A stretch of 64,000 nt of DNA from Salegentibacter echinorum (GTDB taxonomy: Bacteria; Bacteroidota; Bacteroidia; Flavobacteriales; Flavobacteriaceae): contig NZ_FQVT01000002.1 in assembly GCF_900129445.1 (NCBI RefSeq), positions 310,001 through 374,000 of the forward strand. The letters run 5' to 3'. Positions 45,797-55,139 of the stretch are shown piece after piece. The position numbers and the translations under genes were made by a program. Each line of letters begins with the position of its first letter. Position 1 is the first letter of the stretch. The notes under the pieces are model-generated. The model saw nothing but the letters and a program-made list of their open reading frames with translations, was not told where the DNA came from and searched no databases.

Positions 45797-46483
45797 ATGA
45801 GAAAATTATTAATTATAGCATTACTTCTATTTATAGTAGTGGCGTGTAGCGAAAAAGATAATTATTCGGCTCCAAATAAGACCTTGCAAGGTGCGATTAT
45901 AGATAGGGAAACAGGAGACAGTATCCCTTCTCAAAGCCCAAATGGTTTACGCGTTAGATTATACGACCAAGGTTATCAAGACCCTCAACCCATAGATTTT
46001 TGGGGAATGCAAGACGGTAGTTTTAAAAACACAAAATTATTTGGCGGAGATTACAAAGTGGTAGTAGATAATGGTGGATTTTATTCGGAGGATACGCTTG
46101 CTGTCTCTTTACCTAAAAATGAACCCCTTAATATAGAGGTTTTGCCAATTCTTCGAATAAGAGCAAATGCAAAAGCTGGGGAAGATAATTCTATTATTGT
46201 TGATTATGAATTATCTGAAACAAAGCCCGAAGAAGGTAAAATTATGCGAAGAAGCACATTGGTAAGCAATACTCCGTATGTTGATATCAATAATTTTGTA
46301 AATAGCAATCCATTTATTAATACTGAAAGTGTATCAGATTCTTTAATCACAACCACTACTTATAGGGATACTATTAGAGGACTTGAATCGAATACTACCT
46401 ATTTTGTAAGGATAGGTGCAAGAACTGACAATGTAGGAAATCGCTATAACTATTCAGAAGTGATGGAAATTGAATTACCTTAA
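45797..46483 (+). CDS. DUF3823 lipoprotein (SusE-like position)
   Basis: A 228-residue lipoprotein: signal MRKLLIIALLLFIVVAC with Cys17, then SEKDNY. The N-terminal domain (LQGAIIDRETGDSIPSQSPN, then LRVRLYDQGY and FGGDYKVVVDNGGFY) fits DUF3823, and the C-terminal domain is an Ig/FN3-like fold with RDTIRGLESNTTYFVRIGAR. Genes of this type follow SusD in many glycan loci and are thought to hold or bind glycan at the surface. It ends the susC/D 2 operon with a terminator at 46512-46546. Confidence 0.85.
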   Translation: MRKLLIIALLLFIVVACSEKDNYSAPNKTLQGAIIDRETGDSIPSQSPNGLRVRLYDQGYQDPQPIDFWGMQDGSFKNTKLFGGDYKVVVDNGGFYSEDTLAVSLPKNEPLNIEVLPILRIRANAKAGEDNSIIVDYELSETKPEEGKIMRRSTLVSNTPYVDINNFVNSNPFINTESVSDSLITTTTYRDTIRGLESNTTYFVRIGARTDNVGNRYNYSEVMEIELP

Positions 46484-46511
46484 TAATTGGTTAAAATAGA
46501 CAATTTTTGGC

Positions 46512-46546
46512 AAACCCCGTTTACTACAAGTTTACGGGGTTTATTT
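46512..46546 (+). terminator. Terminator of susC/D operon 2
   Basis: AAACCCCGT at 46512-46520 pairs with ACGGGGTTT at 46534-46542, followed by ATTTT. Confidence 0.88.
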
Positions 46547-46604
46547 TATAAGGTTTTTTCGCTAAATCTAAATAACATCAAACAAATATTTAAAAACACT
46601 TAAA

Positions 46605-48215
46605 ATGAAATCAAAAGCCCTTTTTGGAACTCTACTATCCTTGTTCTTTTTTGCTTTTAAACCGGCTCCCAAGCATGAATATCAAATTATTCCAGAACCT
46701 CAAGATATTACATATGCTAAAGGTTCAGTTTCTTTAGGGAGATCCGTTAAAGTGGTTTTTCCAGAAGAATTAAAAAATGAGTTTCAATTATTAGAAAACT
46801 TTTTGGACAGTGATTTTCAGATAAATCTTAAGAAGGTTAATAGTTGGAATAAGGCCGATATTATTTTAGAAATAAATTCGTCTAAGGAAGCGAAAGAAAT
46901 AGAAAGCTATACCTTAAAGGTTGATGAGGAAAAGATTAAAATTAGTTCTGGCTCCTCCGCAGGAATTTTGAATGGCATACAAACCTTACGGCAAATTATT
47001 AAAGAAGAAGGAAATGGATTTTTAATTCAACGAGGAACTATTAAAGATAATCCTGCTTTTTCCTGGCGTGCTTTTATGCTTGACGAAGCCAGGCATTTTA
47101 AAGGTAAAGAAGTTGTTAAACAGTTATTGGACGAGATGTCATTTTTAAAAATGAATACATTTCATTGGCATTTAACAGATGACCAGGGCTGGAGGATAGA
47201 AATTAAAAAATACCCTAAACTAACCGAAATTGGTGCCAGGAGGGATTCTACAGAAATCAATCATTTTCATAGTAATGTTTTCGATGGTAAACCACATAGC
47301 GGTTATTACACTCAAGATGAAATTAGGGAGATTGTGGATTATGCAACTAAGAGGCATATTCAAATTGTACCAGAAATTGAAATGCCAGGTCACTCCAGCG
47401 CTGCTATCGCGGCTTATCCCTGGCTAGGGGTTACAGGAGAGAATATTGATGTCCCTACCAAATTTGGGGTTCATTATGATGTTTATGACGTTACCAAACC
47501 CAAAGTGTTAGAGTTTTTCAATGATATTTTCGATGAGGTTATAGCGCTTTTTCCGTCACCCGTTATCCATATTGGAGGGGACGAAATAAGATACGATCAG
47601 TGGAAAAGTTCAGAAAGCATACAGGAGTATATGGTAGAAAATAACTTAGAAACACCGGCAGAATTGCAGGTTTTCTTTACCAATAATATTTCTTCTATGT
47701 TAAAGGAAAAAAATAAAAGAATGATGGGGTGGAATGAGATAAAAGGAGATAAACTGCACGATTATCAGTCTGATAGCGATACGAAACAACTAGGGCAAAG
47801 TCTGGCTGAAGAAACTATTATTCAATTTTGGAAGGGCGATCCTCAATTAATGACTAAAAGTTTAAAAGAAGGTTATGAAATAGTGAATTCATACCACGTT
47901 TACACATATTTAGATTATAGTTATAAATCTATACCCCTGTCTAAAGCTTATTCTTTTAACCCTATACCTGATGGTTTGAAAAAGGAGGATGAGAAAAAGG
48001 TATTAGGTTTAGGCTGTCAAATGTGGGGAGAGTTTATTCCAACAGTAGAAGATATGCAAAGAAAAGTATTTCCTAGAATTGCAGCCTATGCTGAGGTTGG
48101 TTGGTCTGGCAGAGATAAAAAAGATTATGAACGTTTTAAAGCAGCTTTACCAAATCTATTGAAACGATGGAAGAATAAAGGTATTATTTATGGTGAAATC
48201 GCAGATAAATTATAA
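46605..48215 (+). CDS. Beta-N-acetylhexosaminidase, GH20 (copy 1)
   Basis: A 536-residue exo-hexosaminidase. A signal-type hydrophobic N-terminus (ALFGTLLSLFFFAF) is followed by the GH20b domain and the GH20 barrel: WRAFMLDEARHFKGKEVVKQ, FHWHLTDDQGWRIEIKKYP, EIEMPGHSSA and the catalytic pair HIGGDE (about residue 325), then LGCQMWGEF near the end. It releases terminal beta-GlcNAc or beta-GalNAc from oligosaccharides in the periplasm by substrate-assisted catalysis. It is the first enzyme downstream of the second susC/D operon. Confidence 0.94.
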   Translation: MKSKALFGTLLSLFFFAFKPAPKHEYQIIPEPQDITYAKGSVSLGRSVKVVFPEELKNEFQLLENFLDSDFQINLKKVNSWNKADIILEINSSKEAKEIESYTLKVDEEKIKISSGSSAGILNGIQTLRQIIKEEGNGFLIQRGTIKDNPAFSWRAFMLDEARHFKGKEVVKQLLDEMSFLKMNTFHWHLTDDQGWRIEIKKYPKLTEIGARRDSTEINHFHSNVFDGKPHSGYYTQDEIREIVDYATKRHIQIVPEIEMPGHSSAAIAAYPWLGVTGENIDVPTKFGVHYDVYDVTKPKVLEFFNDIFDEVIALFPSPVIHIGGDEIRYDQWKSSESIQEYMVENNLETPAELQVFFTNNISSMLKEKNKRMMGWNEIKGDKLHDYQSDSDTKQLGQSLAEETIIQFWKGDPQLMTKSLKEGYEIVNSYHVYTYLDYSYKSIPLSKAYSFNPIPDGLKKEDEKKVLGLGCQMWGEFIPTVEDMQRKVFPRIAAYAEVGWSGRDKKDYERFKAALPNLLKRWKNKGIIYGEIADKL

Positions 48216-48546
48216 TGATTTTGGGGAACTCGTACAATAAAAATAACTGAGGAGGAAATTAATCTATAATCCAGGTTTTCACATCTGGAATTATATTTTC
48301 CTTTACTCGTTTAAGCCTTTTATATTAGCTAATAAATTGTCTTTTTTACCCAATTTTTGTTGTAATGGATAGTAATCAAAAAGCCTTCCGTTGGGTTGAA
48401 AATGTCTAATTTTCGCTACAATCCAGAAAGTTTAAATGAATTCTATTAAAGCGAGAATTTTCCAAATATGACAGTATTAATGGTCTTTCTTTTCAATAAA
48501 ACGAAAAGCTTTTACTGCCCCCCAATCCTTATTAAAAGAGTTTTAT
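48216..48546. other. Gap between convergent GH20 genes
   Basis: No coding frame, strong hairpin or repeat copy is recognised here; the two genes converge on it. Confidence 0.4.
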
Positions 48547-50145
48547 TTACTTTTTTGATAATTCATTTGGGGGCCTGAAGTTAATTCCTTCATTGATAAA
48601 CCTAATGAAATGTTTGTCCAATTTCTTTTGAAAATTCTCCCAGGAACGGTTTTTATCTGTTGACCATCCCGCTTCAGCAAGAGCTAAAGCCCGTGGGTAG
48701 GTCATATAAAAAGCGCGGTCAATATTTGGCACATATTCACCCCAAACACAGCCTTCGACCCCTATGATGAAATTGTTCTCCTCTTCTGGAAGGCCCCTTA
48801 CCGGGTCAAATGCGTAGGTTTTTTCTAATGATATTATATTCATCCAATTGGTTTTTGGAATATCACCTTCCCACTGGGGATAATCAAAATAAACATTTCC
48901 CCCATAAGAATTAATCATCTTTAATCCTCTCGATTGGATTTCGCGTAGTTTTACATCTGGTTCTTCATATCGCCATAGTATAACAGTACTGTTTTTAGGA
49001 TAGTTCTCAACATTGCTTTCATACCACAATAAGGGTTCTTTATCATAGTTAATCAGGATATTGTTTATACGATCAAAAAAATAGGCCATCAATTCTTCTT
49101 CTTTTTCCAAACTATTCTCTTGCATCGTCTTTTGACAATTTGGGCATTTTTCCCATTGGTCTAACGGTGCTTCATCCCCACCTATATGCATTTTAGTGTT
49201 GGGGAAAATCGAAGCTACTTCAGAAATTATGTGTTCATAAAATTCGTAAACCTCTTTTTTTCCTGCACATAAAAGTTCTTTCGATACTCCAGGAACAGTG
49301 CTTACCTCAAATTTCCTGGGAAAACACGCCAAATTGGGATAGGCAGCAAGTATAGATAATCCATGGCCGGGCATGTCTATTTCCGGGATAATCTCTACAT
49401 GTTTGGTTCTGGCATAAGCCACCAGGTCTTCTAATTCTTCCTGGGTATAAAAGCCTGAATGCGGCTGGCCATCGCCGTCGGTTTCCTTTCGCTTGGACCC
49501 AATTTCAGTCAATAATGGGTATTCTTTAATTTCTATTCTCCAGCCCTGGTCATCAGTGAGATGTAAGTGCAAATGATTATACTTATAGGCTGCCATGACA
49601 TCTATATATTTTTTAATGTCCTCTATGGGTAAAAAATGTCTTGCGGGATCCAGCATTAATGAACGATACGGAAACCTGGGGCTGTCTGTAATCGATAAAA
49701 AAGGCAGTTTTTCTAAAGGAATATTTTCAATAGGCACAGGGAAGATTTGAGCCAATGTTTGAATGCCATAAAACAAACCAGTTCTATGCGCAGCACTTAA
49801 ATGAATTCCTCTTGCATCAATATCCAGGACATATCCTTCTTTATTTTTAATCTTAGGATCTCGAAACACATGAATTCCTACCTTTTTATTGGAATCTCTG
49901 TTAACGATGGGGAGGTCAATTTTGGCTTTGTTAACAATTAATTGCTGTAATTGTTTTACTTCCGGTTGTGCTTCGAGAAAATTAGTATCCAGGTAAATAA
50001 CATTTTCTTTCTTCAAAGTAAAACTTCCATTATTTACTTGTACTTGTAAAGGTTCCGGAATTATTTTTAAACTATGTTCTTGTGCGCTTAGAGCGAAAGC
50101 ATTTAGCAGGAATATAGCGAATACTGTAATTTTAAATATATTCAT
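48547..50145 (-). CDS. Beta-N-acetylhexosaminidase, GH20 (copy 2)
   Basis: A 532-residue exported hexosaminidase, taken from the ATG at 50145, which begins a clean signal peptide (MNIFKITVFAIFLLNAFALS, cut near AQEHS); an upstream in-frame TTG would add 20 residues ahead of it. The barrel shows FPYRSLMLDPARHFLPIEDIK, HLHLTDDQGWRIEIKEYP, EIDMPGHGLS and catalytic HIGGDE, and the Cys-rich CPNCQ loop follows it. It differs from copy 1 and may take a different linkage. It is divergent from the alpha-galactosidase gene. Confidence 0.94.
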   Translation of the reverse strand: MNIFKITVFAIFLLNAFALSAQEHSLKIIPEPLQVQVNNGSFTLKKENVIYLDTNFLEAQPEVKQLQQLIVNKAKIDLPIVNRDSNKKVGIHVFRDPKIKNKEGYVLDIDARGIHLSAAHRTGLFYGIQTLAQIFPVPIENIPLEKLPFLSITDSPRFPYRSLMLDPARHFLPIEDIKKYIDVMAAYKYNHLHLHLTDDQGWRIEIKEYPLLTEIGSKRKETDGDGQPHSGFYTQEELEDLVAYARTKHVEIIPEIDMPGHGLSILAAYPNLACFPRKFEVSTVPGVSKELLCAGKKEVYEFYEHIISEVASIFPNTKMHIGGDEAPLDQWEKCPNCQKTMQENSLEKEEELMAYFFDRINNILINYDKEPLLWYESNVENYPKNSTVILWRYEEPDVKLREIQSRGLKMINSYGGNVYFDYPQWEGDIPKTNWMNIISLEKTYAFDPVRGLPEEENNFIIGVEGCVWGEYVPNIDRAFYMTYPRALALAEAGWSTDKNRSWENFQKKLDKHFIRFINEGINFRPPNELSKK

Positions 50146-50363
50146 TTTCTTATTTTTTAAAAACCCATCGGAGATGACTTGTGTTTTAGATTTAACCATA
50201 TCCAAATATTAACCTTTGTCTTATTTAGAATCAAATATAAATAGTATTTTTATAACTTATAATTAAGAATATATAAAGAAAACGAAAATAATTATCAGCT
50301 CTTTCCTTATTAAATCTAACAAACAGATAAACCCCATTTCTAAATTCATTAAATCTATTTAAA
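50146..50363. promoter_or_regulatory. Divergent promoter region, GH20 copy 2 and GH27
   Basis: About 220 A/T-rich bases between two divergent glycosidase genes. It contains AACGAAAATAA at 50280-50290, a partial match to the ACGAAA operator half-site. Promoter elements for both are expected but not resolved. Confidence 0.35.
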
Positions 50364-51590
50364 ATGAAGCATACGTTGTTGATTCTAACATTCATTATTT
50401 CTATTCCGCTCTGTTCCACCGCCCAGAAATCCAATCTCGCCCCAACTCCGCCTATGGGTTTTATGACCTGGAACTATTTTGGCGATAACATCACCGAGCA
50501 GGATGTAAAATCTATAGCCGATGCTATGTTAGAGGAAGGTCTGGTAGAACTGGGATATGACTATATTTTTATAGACGATGGCTGGCAAGGAGGCAGGGAT
50601 AACAAGAATAATATCATTCCAGATCCCGAGAAATTCCCCTCGGGGATAAAAGCCTTGGCCGACTACCTGCATGAAAGAGGTATGAAACTGGGGATTTATT
50701 CAGATGCTGCTCAACTTACCTGTGCCGGCTATACCGCTAGTCTTGGTTTTGAAGAACAGGATGCTAAAACTTTTGCAGAATGGGAAGTAGATTACTTAAA
50801 ATATGATTATTGTTTTGCCCCTACAGACAGGGAGACTGCCGAAAAAAGATACATTAAAATGGCCGATGCTCTTAAAGCAACCGATAGGGATATTGTTTTC
50901 GCAGTGTGCGAATGGGGTCAGCGAGAACCCTGGTTATGGGCTGAAGAAGCGGGCGGACAATTATGGCGAACTACCTATGACATTCGGGATAAATGGAAAG
51001 CAGATGCTCCAGAAGGAGCCGATCTTCACGAAGAAAGTATAGGCTACGGTATTTTAGATATCCTTGAAATCAATGCCGAACTCGATGAATATGCCGGCCC
51101 AGGCGGTTGGAATGATCCAGATATGCTTGTAGTAGGACTTCACGGGAAAAGCGGCCCCTCGAAAGATCAGGGAGGTACTGGAGCCACTAATACCGAGTAT
51201 CAAAGTCAAATGAGCCTTTGGAGCCTCATGGCTGCTCCATTAATGATTAGCAACGATGTGAGAAATATGGACGATGCCACTCGCGCTATCCTTACTAATA
51301 AGGATATTCTTGCAATCGATCAGGATCCGTTAGGGAAACAAGCTAAAAGAGTAATAAACGAAAATGGATGGCAGGTTTTTGTAAAACCTTTGGCAGATGG
51401 AACCTACGCTGTGGGGATATTAAATGCTGATGAAAAGAAACGCAGGTTTAAAAGTAAGCTTTCAGATCTTGGAATAGATGGGAAGTATCAGTTATTCGAT
51501 GTGTGGAACAAAGAAACTCACAAAAAAACTAATAAGCTAAATTTCAAAGTAAAATCCCACGAAACCCTTGTATTTAAATTAACCAACTAA
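50364..51590 (+). CDS. Alpha-galactosidase, GH27
   Basis: A 408-residue exported enzyme (signal MKHTLLILTFIISIPLCSTA). GH27 motifs are PTPPMGFMTWNYFG, YIFIDDGWQ, KLGIYSDA, the nucleophile in YLKYDYC (Asp148), and acid/base region GPGGWNDPDML. The specificity loop reads CEWGQ, with Glu183 at the position where alpha-galactosidases have Glu and alpha-N-acetylgalactosaminidases have Ser, so galactose rather than GalNAc is favoured. It removes terminal alpha-galactose; galK and galT nearby can use it. The DUF3472 gene follows 13 bases later. Confidence 0.93.
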   Translation: MKHTLLILTFIISIPLCSTAQKSNLAPTPPMGFMTWNYFGDNITEQDVKSIADAMLEEGLVELGYDYIFIDDGWQGGRDNKNNIIPDPEKFPSGIKALADYLHERGMKLGIYSDAAQLTCAGYTASLGFEEQDAKTFAEWEVDYLKYDYCFAPTDRETAEKRYIKMADALKATDRDIVFAVCEWGQREPWLWAEEAGGQLWRTTYDIRDKWKADAPEGADLHEESIGYGILDILEINAELDEYAGPGGWNDPDMLVVGLHGKSGPSKDQGGTGATNTEYQSQMSLWSLMAAPLMISNDVRNMDDATRAILTNKDILAIDQDPLGKQAKRVINENGWQVFVKPLADGTYAVGILNADEKKRRFKSKLSDLGIDGKYQLFDVWNKETHKKTNKLNFKVKSHETLVFKLTN

Positions 51591-51603
51591 ATGAATTATT
51601 AGA

Positions 51604-52887
51604 ATGAGAAGTAGTCTCTTAACAAGTCTTGTCTTAATTTATTTTCTTTCCTGCAATTCCCAATCTAATGTACCAGAAGATTTCACCTATAAGATTTCAC
51701 TAGGTGAAAATTCCTGGATTTCTAATAACCAGCGTGAAGATGGTGAAATTATTAAAAAAGAAGGAGTTCGAAATTGGGACGGAAGTAAACCGCTCCAAAC
51801 TTACTTTAGAACTGAGAAACCTGGAGAGATTAAGCTTGGATTTAATCTGAAATCGGCTTCTGGAAATACGAGGCTTAAAGTATCCCTGGCGGGAAATAGC
51901 CATGAGGTTACAGTTAATAATAAAGATTTTAAAGAAATTTATTTTGGTGATTTTGAGCTTAAAAAAGCCGGATATCAACAAGTTTCTATTGAAGTTGTAA
52001 AGCCACAAACCAATGAAAATATAGAAATAAAGGAGTTGCTATTGGCAGGTCATGTAACCGAAGGGGAAGTGAATTTTGTAAAGGATAATTTTCATTTCGG
52101 AAGACGCGGTCCGTCGGTGCATTTGCGCTATCCCATCCCAGAAGAAAGCAAGAAACCAACCTATTTTTACAATGAAATAGTAGTGCCAGAAGGAGAAGAT
52201 GTAATAGGATCTTATTATATGGCCAATGGTTTTGCCCATGGTTATTTTGGTATTCAGATAAATTCTGAAAAAGAGCGTAGAATATTGTTTTCGGTTTGGA
52301 GTCCTTATGATACTCAAGATCCCTCTGAAATTCCAGATGATCAAAAAATAGTCTTACTGAAAAAAGGAGATGAGGTAAATACCGGTGAATTTGGAAACGA
52401 GGGTTCTGGTGGACAAAGCTTTAAGCGCTATATGTGGAAAACGGGGAATACCTATCGTTTTTTATTAAAAGGAGAGCCGGCCGGTTCAAATCACACCGAT
52501 TATACTGCATATTTCTTTGCTCCGGAAAAAGGAAAGTGGGAACTTATCGCCAGTTTTAGAAGACCTAAATCTAGCAATTACCTTGGCAGTCTTTATTCTT
52601 TTCTCGAGAACTTCGTTCCTGCCACAGGCGATGTTACTCGTATGGCAAACTATAAAAACCAATGGGTCTATGATAAGGATAAGGGTTGGTTGGCAATTAA
52701 TGATGCTATTTTTAGTGCCGATGCTACTGCACACCAAAAAGATCGCTTAGATTATGCCGGCGGAGAAACTGAAGATGGTTACTTCCTCAAAAACTGCGGT
52801 TTTTTTGATAACTATACAGAGGTAGGTGCAGAATTTAAACGTGACGCTACGCAGGCGCCTAAAATAAAGTTTGAGGACTTGCCCTAA
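51604..52887 (+). CDS. DUF3472/DUF5077 lipoprotein
   Basis: A 427-residue lipoprotein (signal MRSSLLTSLVLIYFLSC, Cys17). The N-terminal ~130 residues form a beta-sandwich DUF5077 domain, and the C-terminal part has the DUF3472 blocks SYYMANGFAHGYFGIQINSE, SVWSPYDTQDPSEIPDDQKI, GSGGQSFKRYMWKTGNTYRF and YKNQWVYDKDKGW. Function is not established. It is translated right after the GH27 gene, so it likely helps bind or process the same glycan. Confidence 0.85.
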   Translation: MRSSLLTSLVLIYFLSCNSQSNVPEDFTYKISLGENSWISNNQREDGEIIKKEGVRNWDGSKPLQTYFRTEKPGEIKLGFNLKSASGNTRLKVSLAGNSHEVTVNNKDFKEIYFGDFELKKAGYQQVSIEVVKPQTNENIEIKELLLAGHVTEGEVNFVKDNFHFGRRGPSVHLRYPIPEESKKPTYFYNEIVVPEGEDVIGSYYMANGFAHGYFGIQINSEKERRILFSVWSPYDTQDPSEIPDDQKIVLLKKGDEVNTGEFGNEGSGGQSFKRYMWKTGNTYRFLLKGEPAGSNHTDYTAYFFAPEKGKWELIASFRRPKSSNYLGSLYSFLENFVPATGDVTRMANYKNQWVYDKDKGWLAINDAIFSADATAHQKDRLDYAGGETEDGYFLKNCGFFDNYTEVGAEFKRDATQAPKIKFEDLP

Positions 52888-53464
52888 TATAATATATTTA
52901 GAAATGTAAGCTCCCCTTAAAACTGAACTGCTTAGAAGTATATATTTTATAATTTTAAACAGAAATTCCAGATGAGTTATATTGTTATATAAAACTTGTA
53001 AAAATCAATTTTTTGATGACAGAATCATTTTATCCGCTCTTGCAGTTTTATTGTATTTTTATTCTGAAGCTAATTAAATTGCCAGATTTTAGATGATAAT
53101 TCGCTGGTTTGGTTATTCTGCAAACTAACTTCTTTTTTGTCCAGGTTTTCTGCTTCATCCTTATCGGGTTTTGCTTCTTATATTGAAGCTGAAGCCTTTA
53201 GCTTCAGAAAAACTATTATTTTTTCTTTATTTTTACTCGACAATTGTGATTTATCCCGATAGCTATCGGGAGCTACGAGGCTTGCCTCGAAATCAAAATA
53301 ATTTTTCTATATAATATCTTGTGGGCTGGCCCCGGGGTATTTTACTAAGTAAATTCAGAAACAATGAAATGCTTATACTCAATACAGTAGTTAAGTATTT
53401 GGCCTTAATTTTTTGTTTCAGAAGTAACTATTTATGATAAAAGAATCAATCTAAATTTAACTAT
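52888..53464. other. Intergenic region before gapN
   Basis: About 580 bases with no open frame. It contains a small hairpin CTGAAGC-CTTTA-GCTTCAG near 53188-53206 and the interspersed repeat copy C at 53236-53346. Confidence 0.5.
53236..53346 (+). repeat. ~100-bp interspersed repeat, copy C
   Basis: Runs from CTCGACAATTGTGATTTATC through CCCGATAGCTATCGGG, GGCTTGCCTCGAAATCAAAA and TATATAATATCTTGTGGGC to CCCCGGGGTATTTTAC. Full-length alignment with copies A and B. Confidence 0.72.
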
Positions 53465-55042
53465 ATGACGATACCCAAAGAATTTCAAATTACTGAACAA
53501 CTACACCAGGAAAAGTACCTTTCTAATGGAGAATTACTCTCCTGGAAAGGAAAAACCGATGAGGTTTACTCCACAATTTCTTCTACCGAAGATTACAAAC
53601 CAACTTTGCTGGGCACTGTGCCGCATATGGATGAAAATGCTGCCTTAGAGGTTTTAAAATCGGCAACAAATGCTTATAACAAAGGCCAGGGGGATTGGCC
53701 TACAATGAAAGTAGCCGATAGGATTGCTTGCATGGAGGATTTCGTGGAGCAAATGAAGACGAAAAGAAAAGAAGTTGTTAAGTATTTGATGTGGGAAATT
53801 GGTAAATCCCTACCAGATTCCCGAAAAGAATTTGATCGTACGGTAGAATATATCATCGATACGATTGCCGATTATAAACAATTGGATCGCGATAGTTCTA
53901 AGTTTCATAAAAAATCTGGCGTATATGCGCATATTCGCCGCGGACCATTAGGTGTAGTACTATGTTTAGGCCCCTATAATTATCCTTTAAATGAAACGTT
54001 CGCACTATTAATTCCCGCTATAATGATGGGGAATACAGTAGTGTTTAAACCCGCAAAACACGGGGTGTTGTTATTGTCTCCTTTATTAGAAGCTTTTCAG
54101 ACTGCGTTTCCTAAAGGTGTGGTAAATGTGATCTACGGAAGAGGAAGAGAGGTTGCAGCGCCAATTATGAAAACCGGTCGCATAGATGTGTTGGCATTAA
54201 TTGGTAATAGCAAATCGGCTATCGCTTTGCAGGATCAACACCCTTATAAAAACAGGCTTCGACTTGTACTTGGCCTGGAAGCAAAAAATCCGGCGATTAT
54301 TTTACCCGATGCCGATCTTGATTTGGCAGTAGAGGAATGTATTTCGGGAACACTTTCTTTTAATGGACAGCGTTGTACTGCATTAAAAATACTTTATGTG
54401 CACGAAGATATTCGGGAGGAATTTAATAAGCGTTACGCAAAACGGGTGGATGAATTGAAGTTTGGTAATCCATGGGATGAAGATGTAATGCTAACGCCAT
54501 TACCCGAAGCTGATAAGCCCAAATATATCCAGGAATTAATTGATGATGCTAAAGATAAAGGTGCGAAAATCCTGAACGAACGAGGCGGGGAAACCTCTAA
54601 TAATTTTATCTATCCTGCGGTTTTATACCCGGTGACGGAAGAGATGCGTGTTTATAAAGAGGAGCAATTTGGTCCTGTAGTTCCAATAAAACCTTTTAAT
54701 TCTATAGATGACTTACTCGATGAGATTTCTGCCTCTAATTATGGGCAACAGGTAAGTTTATTTGGTACGGGCATAGAGAAAATCGCACCGCTTATCGATA
54801 CTCTGGTTAACCTGGTATGTCGTGTAAACCTTAACAGTTCCTGTCAGCGTGGTCCAGATGTATTTCCGTTTACCGGAAGAAAAGACTCTGCAGTAAGTAC
54901 GTTAAGCGTTCATGACGCCTTGCGTTCTTTCTCCATTAGAACTTTTGTGGCGAGTAAGGACAAGAAATATAACAATGAGATTTTAAGAAAATTATTGGAT
55001 AGCAAAAAATCTAATTTTGTGAGTACAGATTATCTATTATAG
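53465..55042 (+). CDS. gapN: NADP-dependent non-phosphorylating glyceraldehyde-3-phosphate dehydrogenase
   Basis: A 525-residue aldehyde dehydrogenase. The signature [17 protein letters not shown] holds the catalytic Glu, [11 protein letters not shown] holds the catalytic Cys, and [12 protein letters not shown] the oxyanion Asn. The C-terminal [20 protein letters not shown] is a distinguishing GapN stretch. GapN oxidises glyceraldehyde-3-phosphate directly to 3-phosphoglycerate with NADPH, bypassing ATP formation. In this locus it could process triose phosphate from tagatose or galactose breakdown. It ends at a strong bidirectional terminator. Confidence 0.88.
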   Translation: MTIPKEFQITEQLHQEKYLSNGELLSWKGKTDEVYSTISSTEDYKPTLLGTVPHMDENAALEVLKSATNAYNKGQGDWPTMKVADRIACMEDFVEQMKTKRKEVVKYLMWEIGKSLPDSRKEFDRTVEYIIDTIADYKQLDRDSSKFHKKSGVYAHIRRGPLGVVLCLGPYNYPLNETFALLIPAIMMGNTVVFKPAKHGVLLLSPLLEAFQTAFPKGVVNVIYGRGREVAAPIMKTGRIDVLALIGNSKSAIALQDQHPYKNRLRLVLGLEAKNPAIILPDADLDLAVEECISGTLSFNGQRCTALKILYVHEDIREEFNKRYAKRVDELKFGNPWDEDVMLTPLPEADKPKYIQELIDDAKDKGAKILNERGGETSNNFIYPAVLYPVTEEMRVYKEEQFGPVVPIKPFNSIDDLLDEISASNYGQQVSLFGTGIEKIAPLIDTLVNLVCRVNLNSSCQRGPDVFPFTGRKDSAVSTLSVHDALRSFSIRTFVASKDKKYNNEILRKLLDSKKSNFVSTDYLL

Positions 55043-55060
55043 AGAGATAGTTTTATAAAT

Positions 55061-55104
55061 ACAAAACCCCGAAAATGAATTGATAATCGTTTTCGGGGTT
55101 TTGT
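55061..55104. terminator. Bidirectional terminator, gapN and FGE-like gene
   Basis: ACAAAACCCCGAAAA (55061-55075) pairs perfectly with TTTTCGGGGTTTTGT (55090-55104), with A and T tracts on both sides. It serves convergent genes. Confidence 0.92.
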
Positions 55105-55139
55105 GTTTAAAACTCTCAAGAGTTTCTTAGAGTAAAATA

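Noticed and set aside
46605-48215. Chitobiase-specific role for the GH20 enzymes
   Set aside because: No chitinase or chitin-binding domain nearby; the locus points to galactose and HexNAc glycans in general.
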